The notes under the pieces were generated by a model, which was not told where the DNA came from, searched no databases, and saw nothing but the letters and a program-made list of their open reading frames with translations. A program made the translations under genes and the position numbers. This document shows, in pieces, positions 22,689 to 26,819 of a DNA stretch of 26,819 nucleotides. The stretch is from DATMXS01 sp050260275 (GTDB taxonomy: Bacteria > Acidobacteriota > Terriglobia > Bryobacterales > Bryobacteraceae). Position 1 is the stretch's first letter. Every line of letters starts with the position of its first letter. The stretch lies in the NCBI GenBank assembly GCA_050260275.1, contig JBLNBX010000202.1:1-26819 (forward strand), written 5' to 3'.

Positions 22689-24176
22689 ATGGCATCAATC
22701 GCAGGCGTTTCGGGCAACGGCGGGCCGCAGGCAGCCCGCGAGGCGGTGGGTCATGTCATCCAGATCGCCGGACCTGCCGTGGACATCCAGTTTCCTGAGG
22801 GGCAGGTACCCATCATTCTTACGGCGGTCCGGATCACGAGCGAAGGCTTCGATACGCCGCAGCCGATCAACGTCATATGCGAGGTGGCGCAGCACCTGGG
22901 CGAAGGCCGTGTGCGAACGATCGCTCTCCAGCCGACCGATGGCATGGTCCGCGGCATGAAAGCCGTGAGCCTGGGGCACCCGGTGGAAGTGCCGGTTGGG
23001 CGCGAGGTGCTCGGCCGCGTGATCAACGTGATCGGCGAGCCTGTAGACCACATGGGGCCGATCGAGACCACCAAGAGGTCCCCCATTCACCGCCCCGCGC
23101 CGCCTCTCGAGGAGCAGTCCACCGAGCTGCAGATGTTCGAGACGGGAATCAAGGTCATTGACCTGATCGAACCCTTCCTCAAGGGCGGCAAGATCGGGCT
23201 CTTCGGCGGCGCCGGTGTCGGCAAGACCGTCGTCATCATGGAGCTGATCCACAACGTCGCCCTGCGGCACGGCGGCGTCTCCGTGTTCGGCGGCGTTGGC
23301 GAGCGCACCCGCGAGGGCAACGACCTCTGGCTCGACTTCCAGCACTCCGGCGTTATCGACCCCAAGGACTGGAGAAAGTCGAAGGCCGCCCTCATCTACG
23401 GCCAGATGACCGAGCCGCCAGGAGCGAGGCTGCGCGTCGGACTGAGCGCGCTCACGGTGGCCGAGTACTTCCGCGACGAGGAGTCAGCGGACGTGCTGCT
23501 GTTCATCGACAACATCTTCCGGTTTACCCAGGCGGGCTCGGAGGTTTCGGCGCTGCTCGGCCGCATGCCTTCAGCCGTGGGTTACCAGCCGAACCTCGCC
23601 ACCGAAATGGGCGAGCTTCAGGAGCGCATCACCTCCACGAAGAAGGGGTCCATCACGTCCGTGCAAGCCATCTACGTGCCTGCGGACGACTACACGGACC
23701 CGGCTCCGGCGACCACCTTCGCGCACCTCGACGCGACTACCAACCTGGACCGCCAGCTTGTGGCTCTCGGCATCTACCCGGCCGTGAACCCGCTGACGTC
23801 CACTTCGCGCATTCTCGATCCGCGCATCGTGGGCGAGGAGCACTACACCGTGGCGCAGCAGGTGAAGGCGATCCTGCAGCGCTACAAGGACCTCCAGGAC
23901 ATCATCGCCATCCTTGGCATCGACGAGCTGTCGGACGAGGACAAGCTTACCGTCGCGAGGGCGCGCAAGATCCAGCGCTTCCTGTCGCAGCCGTTCCACG
24001 TTGCCGAGACATTCACGGGCTTCAAGGGCAAGTACGTGAAGATCGAGGACACTGTGCGCGGCTTCAAGGAGATCGTCGAGGGCAAACACGACGATATACC
24101 CGAGCAGGCGTTCTACATGAAAGGCGGCATCGAAGAGGTGCTGGAGCACGCCGAGCGGCTCAAGGCCGAAGCGTAG
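22689..24176 (+). CDS. atpD: F0F1 ATP synthase subunit beta
   Basis: A 495-residue catalytic subunit of F1. Walker A GGAGVGKT is at 173-180, followed by VGERTREGNDLW, the Walker B strand DVLLFIDNIFRFTQAGSEVS, and the DELSDEDKLTVARARKIQRF region (DELSEED-type lever contacting gamma and epsilon). The N-terminus carries about 18 extra residues (ASIAGVSGNGGPQAARE) before the barrel. GGAAGG precedes the ATG. Identification is certain. Confidence 0.98.
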   Translation: MASIAGVSGNGGPQAAREAVGHVIQIAGPAVDIQFPEGQVPIILTAVRITSEGFDTPQPINVICEVAQHLGEGRVRTIALQPTDGMVRGMKAVSLGHPVEVPVGREVLGRVINVIGEPVDHMGPIETTKRSPIHRPAPPLEEQSTELQMFETGIKVIDLIEPFLKGGKIGLFGGAGVGKTVVIMELIHNVALRHGGVSVFGGVGERTREGNDLWLDFQHSGVIDPKDWRKSKAALIYGQMTEPPGARLRVGLSALTVAEYFRDEESADVLLFIDNIFRFTQAGSEVSALLGRMPSAVGYQPNLATEMGELQERITSTKKGSITSVQAIYVPADDYTDPAPATTFAHLDATTNLDRQLVALGIYPAVNPLTSTSRILDPRIVGEEHYTVAQQVKAILQRYKDLQDIIAILGIDELSDEDKLTVARARKIQRFLSQPFHVAETFTGFKGKYVKIEDTVRGFKEIVEGKHDDIPEQAFYMKGGIEEVLEHAERLKAEA

Positions 24177-24180
24177 TCCC

Positions 24181-24435
24181 ATGGCCGACACGTTCCTGCT
24201 CGAGATCGCGACGCCCGAGCGTCTCTGCGTCCGGGAACAGGCGAGCGACGCCGAGATCCCGGCCAAGAACGGGTATGTCGGAATCCTGCCCGGACACGCG
24301 TCCATGCTATCCGAGCTTGGCGCGGGCGAGCTGCGCTACACGGTGGACGGGCAGCGGCGCACGCTGTTCGTCGAAGGCGGGTGGGTGGAGGTTTCCACCA
24401 CTCAGGTGCGCGTGCTCGCGACACGGGCGGAGTAA
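24181..24435 (+). CDS. atpC: F0F1 ATP synthase subunit epsilon, short form without C-terminal helices
   Basis: An 84-residue subunit made only of the N-terminal beta-sandwich: FLLEIATPERLCV, EIPAKNGYVGILPGHASML, then LFVEGGWVEVSTTQVRVLAT and a stop. Usual epsilon subunits have about 130-140 residues, with a two-helix C-domain that inhibits ATP hydrolysis. I read the two other forward frames past the stop and found nothing resembling the missing helices, so this looks like a naturally short form rather than a frameshift. It starts 4 nt after the atpD stop and is the last gene of the operon. Confidence 0.93.
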   Translation: MADTFLLEIATPERLCVREQASDAEIPAKNGYVGILPGHASMLSELGAGELRYTVDGQRRTLFVEGGWVEVSTTQVRVLATRAE

Positions 24436-24695
24436 CCGCAAGAGGAACAGCGACGCCGCCTCGCGCGCACGCGTGCTGGTGCGTGCTGCACCGGGAGTCT
24501 ATGAGTGGACGAGCAAGCGCCGGGGCGGCCTTCAGAGGCTAACCTATGCGGCTTGCTGGGGTAGTTACTTACCAAGCTAAGTCCGGCACCGGCCAATTAG
24601 TAGCCGAACGTTCCACCCGGCTCGTCGCGGCGGCTGGCAGCAGAGCTGCGGGCCTGTGACTCGCACCCGCTCACTTTGCCTGATATCCTAACCCG
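24436..24695. other. Intergenic region after atpC; possible hairpins, no gene seen
   Basis: 260 nt without a credible ORF, tRNA or known RNA family. GCACGC (24467-24472) and GCGTGC (24481-24486) could pair about 30 nt after the atpC stop, but no T-tract follows. A second weak hairpin pairs GCTT (24551-24554) with AAGC (24574-24577) and GGTA (24560-24563) with TACC (24570-24573). Confidence 0.35.
24684..24689 (+). promoter_or_regulatory. Candidate -10 (TATCCT) close to the phosphotransferase start
   Basis: TATCCT lies 6 nt before the GTG at 24696. The gap AACCCG contains no ribosome-binding site. The spacing again fits a leaderless start, though it could be coincidence. Confidence 0.35.
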
Positions 24696-25721
24696 GTGCG
24701 CCCCACCGAAAGCCACGTTCAGGCTTTTGCGGATTTCGCCGGCCGCCACTTCTGCGTACCGCGAGATGATCTCGAACTCCGCGTGACGACGGTGCAGGGC
24801 GGACTGTGCTCGGAGGTCTACCGCGTCCGCGTGCGATTCCGCGATCCGGAGCACAAGCCGCGCACCGCCTCGTTCATCGCAAAGGCATTGGCCGGACGGG
24901 ACGAACGCGAGGCCGCGCTGTACGAATCCGTTTTGGCTTCGAGTGAGGTCCAATTCGCGCCGCGGCTGCTGGAGGTCGAGCGGATTCCGGCGGGCGGCGT
25001 CAGGCTCTATCTCGAGGAGATCAGATCGTGCCAGCGTTGGCCGTGGTCTGATAGCACGACTCTGGCGATGATGATGGAAAGGCTCGCGCAGGTTCACGAA
25101 AGCCTGCGGCCGCAGCAGTATGGTGGCGCGCTGGCCGACTGGGATTACGACGCCGAGGTGGCCGCCTCGGCCGCTGAAACCCTCGACACGTTGCGTTCTG
25201 CCGCCCGCGATCCCGCACACGCGCGATTTCGCCGGTTTGTGGGGCCTGCTCGCCGCCTGGTGGAGTGTCTCGGGCGGATGCGGCGCGCGTTGGTTGGAAG
25301 CGGGCGGGCTACCGTGCTGCACGGCGATGCACACCCGGGAAATGTCATCGTGCGGCTTGCCGGGCGTGCAAGGCAAGCGGTGCTACTCGACTGGGCGCGG
25401 GCGCGTCTGGGATCGCCGCTTGAGGACGTCAGCTCCTGGCTTCAGTCGCTGGGCTTCTGGGAGGATGCGGCCAGGCGCCGCCATGATATGCTGCTGCGGC
25501 GATACCTGACCGCACGCGGGCTTCAGGATTCCATCGGACCAAGCCTCCGCGAGGCTTACTGGCTGGCCCGGGCCTCAAACGCGCTTGCCGGCGCGATGAG
25601 ATTCCACCTGCTGCGGATGAACGACCGCGACAAACCCGAGTGGACGCGCATACAATCGGCCGACTCAGCGTACGACTGGGGCCGCAGCATACTACGCGCG
25701 CACGCCTGCTGGCGCGGGTGA
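24696..25721 (+). CDS. Aminoglycoside phosphotransferase (APH)-fold kinase family protein
   Basis: A 341-residue protein with the kinase-like APH fold. Visible features are a Gly-containing nucleotide loop (TTVQGGLCSEVYRV, 31-44), a candidate ATP-binding Lys63 in SFIAKAL with a Glu in the next helix (EREAALYE), the catalytic loop LHGDAHPGNV (208-217, Asp211 and Asn216), and the metal-binding Asp232 in LLDWARARLG. This fold also serves choline, homoserine, fructosamine and unknown substrates; resistance is not implied. The start is GTG. No neighbour hints at a substrate: the gene stands alone and is convergent with the histidine phosphatase, 5 nt away. Confidence 0.8.
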   Translation: MRPTESHVQAFADFAGRHFCVPRDDLELRVTTVQGGLCSEVYRVRVRFRDPEHKPRTASFIAKALAGRDEREAALYESVLASSEVQFAPRLLEVERIPAGGVRLYLEEIRSCQRWPWSDSTTLAMMMERLAQVHESLRPQQYGGALADWDYDAEVAASAAETLDTLRSAARDPAHARFRRFVGPARRLVECLGRMRRALVGSGRATVLHGDAHPGNVIVRLAGRARQAVLLDWARARLGSPLEDVSSWLQSLGFWEDAARRRHDMLLRRYLTARGLQDSIGPSLREAYWLARASNALAGAMRFHLLRMNDRDKPEWTRIQSADSAYDWGRSILRAHACWRG

Positions 25722-25726
25722 GCCTG

Positions 25727-26368
25727 TCAGGACGCGCGCTTGCGCGCGAGCGGCGCCAGGTGGCTGCGGTCGTCGAATCGCAGAACCACTCCGGACGTAC
25801 CCGCCCACTGGATCTCGGTGATGCTGGCGTGCCCGGCCAGGTAGAGGTCCCAGCGGGCCGGGCGTGCGCCCTTGATGTGTCCAATCGTCTGATTGATAAA
25901 GCCGGAATGCGTGAAGACGAGGACCCTCCGGCCCGGATGAGCGGCGGCGAGGGCTTCCACCGCGCCGATCACCCTTGTGCGGAAATGTCTGTAGCTCTCC
26001 CCGCCGGGCCAGGCGAAATCGTCATCATTGAGAGCCTCGTTCCTGCGCCACAGTTCCGGGTAGCCAGCCTCCACGGAAGCGAGATCCATACCATCCAGTT
26101 CGCCGCAGTAGATCTCACGCAAGGCGTCGACGCGCGCCGGGCGAAGCGGCGGTGGCGCCGCGGCGGCAGTAGCGGCAGCGCGCTCGAGCGGACTGGTGTA
26201 AGCCGCTACAGCGGCCGGCTCGCGGGCTAAGCGCTCGGCGAGCAGCTCCACCTGGCGGCGTCCGAGAGCGGAAAGGGGCGGATCGCACCAGCCACACAAC
26301 AGCCCGGATCCATGTCCATCTGAGATCTCCGCGTGGCGGATGAGGACCAGCGTGGCGGGTACAAGCAC
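25727..26368 (-). CDS. Histidine phosphatase family protein
   Basis: A 213-residue member of the branch-1 histidine phosphatase (phosphoglycerate mutase-like) superfamily. The catalytic motif is RHAE (11-14), followed by GWCDPPLSALGRRQVELL, the phosphate-pocket TSPLERAAATA (58-68), ELDGMDLASVE and the second catalytic histidine in VFTHSGFINQ (His154). The motif layout resembles CobC/alpha-ribazole phosphatase and GpmB-like enzymes, but the substrate cannot be assigned and no cobalamin genes are nearby. The GTG at 26368 has a TAGAAT element 8 nt upstream and only a weak GGAAG. It is divergent from the TauE/SafE gene. Confidence 0.85.
   Translation of the reverse strand: MLVPATLVLIRHAEISDGHGSGLLCGWCDPPLSALGRRQVELLAERLAREPAAVAAYTSPLERAAATAAAAPPPLRPARVDALREIYCGELDGMDLASVEAGYPELWRRNEALNDDDFAWPGGESYRHFRTRVIGAVEALAAAHPGRRVLVFTHSGFINQTIGHIKGARPARWDLYLAGHASITEIQWAGTSGVVLRFDDRSHLAPLARKRAS
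25733..25748. terminator. GC hairpin at the convergent 3' ends of the phosphotransferase and phosphatase
   Basis: CGCGCG-CTTG-CGCGCG forms a perfect 6-bp stem with a 4-nt loop just beyond the phosphotransferase stop, inside the last codons of the phosphatase. There is no T-tract, so terminator function is uncertain. Confidence 0.3.
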
Positions 26369-26376
26369 CTGCTTCC

Positions 26377-26382
26377 ATTCTA
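26377..26382 (-). promoter_or_regulatory. Candidate -10 element of a leaderless promoter, histidine phosphatase
   Basis: On the minus strand TAGAAT, preceded by CCGG, lies 8 nt before the GTG at 26368. It is the third instance of this element in the window. The gap GGAAGCAG holds a GGAAG that is very close to the start for a Shine-Dalgarno sequence. Confidence 0.45.
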
Positions 26383-26435
26383 CCGGCGCTTCGCGAGCGG
26401 CTCACATGCGGGACAATATAGGTTCACAGAGCCGC

Positions 26436-26819
26436 ATGCTTCAGTTTTCCCCCATGCAGTTGACAATCGGCGCTGCTGCTGGCTTCCTCATCGGCGCCTC
26501 CAAGACCGGAATCCCCGGCCTGACGATATTGGTGGTGCCGCTGATGGTAATCGCCGTCGGGGACGCGCGCGCGTCGGCCGCCTGGATGCTGCCCATGTTG
26601 TGCGTTGCCGACCTGACGGCCGTCTGGTGCTGGCGGCGCATGGGAGAGACCCGCGCACTGTTTTCGCTAGCGCCCTGGGTGCTTGCGGGGATGGCGGTAG
26701 GCGCAGCCGCGCTGGCGCTCGATGAGCGAATACTCCGGTTCGTGATCGGAGCGATAGTTCTGGTGATGCTAGCCCTCCAGCTCCGGAGGTCGCGCCAGCC
26801 GGATGCTCCGCCAGCGCAC
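26436..26819 (+). CDS. TauE/SafE (TSUP) family permease, N-terminal part (runs off window end)
   Basis: An open frame of 128 codons reaches the window edge without a stop. It encodes a very hydrophobic protein with at least three to four membrane helices: LTIGAAAGFLIGASKTG, LTILVVPLMVIAVG, LAPWVLAGMAVGAAALAL and FVIGAIVLVMLALQL. The GASKTGIPGL segment matches the conserved start of the TauE/SafE family, which exports or imports sulfite, sulfoacetate and other anions. The start is uncertain: in-frame ATGs lie at 26406, 26436 and 26454, none with a strong ribosome-binding site. The substrate is unknown. Confidence 0.8.
   Translation, partial: MLQFSPMQLTIGAAAGFLIGASKTGIPGLTILVVPLMVIAVGDARASAAWMLPMLCVADLTAVWCWRRMGETRALFSLAPWVLAGMAVGAAALALDERILRFVIGAIVLVMLALQLRRSRQPDAPPAH

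Noticed and set aside
24436..24695. Possible tRNA or known small RNA after the atp operon
   Set aside because: No cloverleaf, T-arm or CCA-like pattern could be found by eye.
24597..25376. 259-codon minus-strand frame over the phosphotransferase start
   Set aside because: No domain, and it runs opposite the conserved APH motifs. It is probably a shadow.
24696..25721. Antibiotic resistance gene (aminoglycoside phosphotransferase)
   Set aside because: Only the general APH fold is supported; no mobile element or resistance neighbours are present, so a resistance call would be over-interpretation.

Overview
The window is high-GC, gene-dense bacterial chromosome with no tRNA, rRNA, CRISPR array, insertion sequence or phage gene that I can see. 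An outer-membrane lipoprotein carrier (LolA), pilus/type II secretion genes, RNase J, TrmFO, a RocA-type dehydrogenase and two ATP-synthase b subunits (the second with a signal peptide) occur together. That mix suggests an outer-membrane-bearing bacterium of the Acidobacteriota, perhaps the Solibacter/Bryobacter group. The assignment is inferred from gene content and protein style, not from a marker gene.

Layout, left to right. The C-terminal part of an unknown protein (2-277, +) meets RNase J (284-1954, -) tail to tail. Next on the minus strand are a 1-pyrroline-5-carboxylate dehydrogenase (2128-3714) and a small YtxH-type membrane protein (3758-4081). The latter is divergent from a two-repeat DUF2007 protein (4148-4636, +). 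ComEC (4664-7060, -) is divergent from a DUF1537 acid-sugar kinase (7181-8134, +), which overlaps a PdxA/PdxA2-type dehydrogenase (8131-9057, +) by 4 bp.

A long leftward operon follows (18462 down to 9001): lolA, pilC/gspF, pilB/gspE, pilM, pilN, pilO, pilP-like, a proline-rich pseudopilin-like gene and trmFO. Most junctions from pilC onward overlap by 1-4 bp or have gaps of 1-2 nt. It encodes the inner-membrane platform and assembly ATPase of a type IV pilus or type II secretion machine. No secretin, retraction ATPase or prepilin peptidase lies in the window. Divergent from lolA is a rightward ATP synthase operon (18621-24435): b, b', delta, alpha, gamma, beta, epsilon. The a and c subunit genes are not beside it, and epsilon lacks its C-terminal helical domain. 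The right end holds an APH-type phosphotransferase (24696-25721, +), a histidine phosphatase (25727-26368, -) and the start of a TauE/SafE permease (from about 26436, +, cut by the window edge).

The most unusual signal is regulatory. Three unrelated genes (RNase J, the acid-sugar kinase, the histidine phosphatase) carry the hexamer TAGAAT, preceded by CCG or CCGG, only 7, 7 and 8 nt upstream of a GTG start. None of the three has a convincing ribosome-binding site. Three more genes have -10-like hexamers 6-7 nt before the start. This is the geometry of leaderless transcription, and it may be common in this genome.
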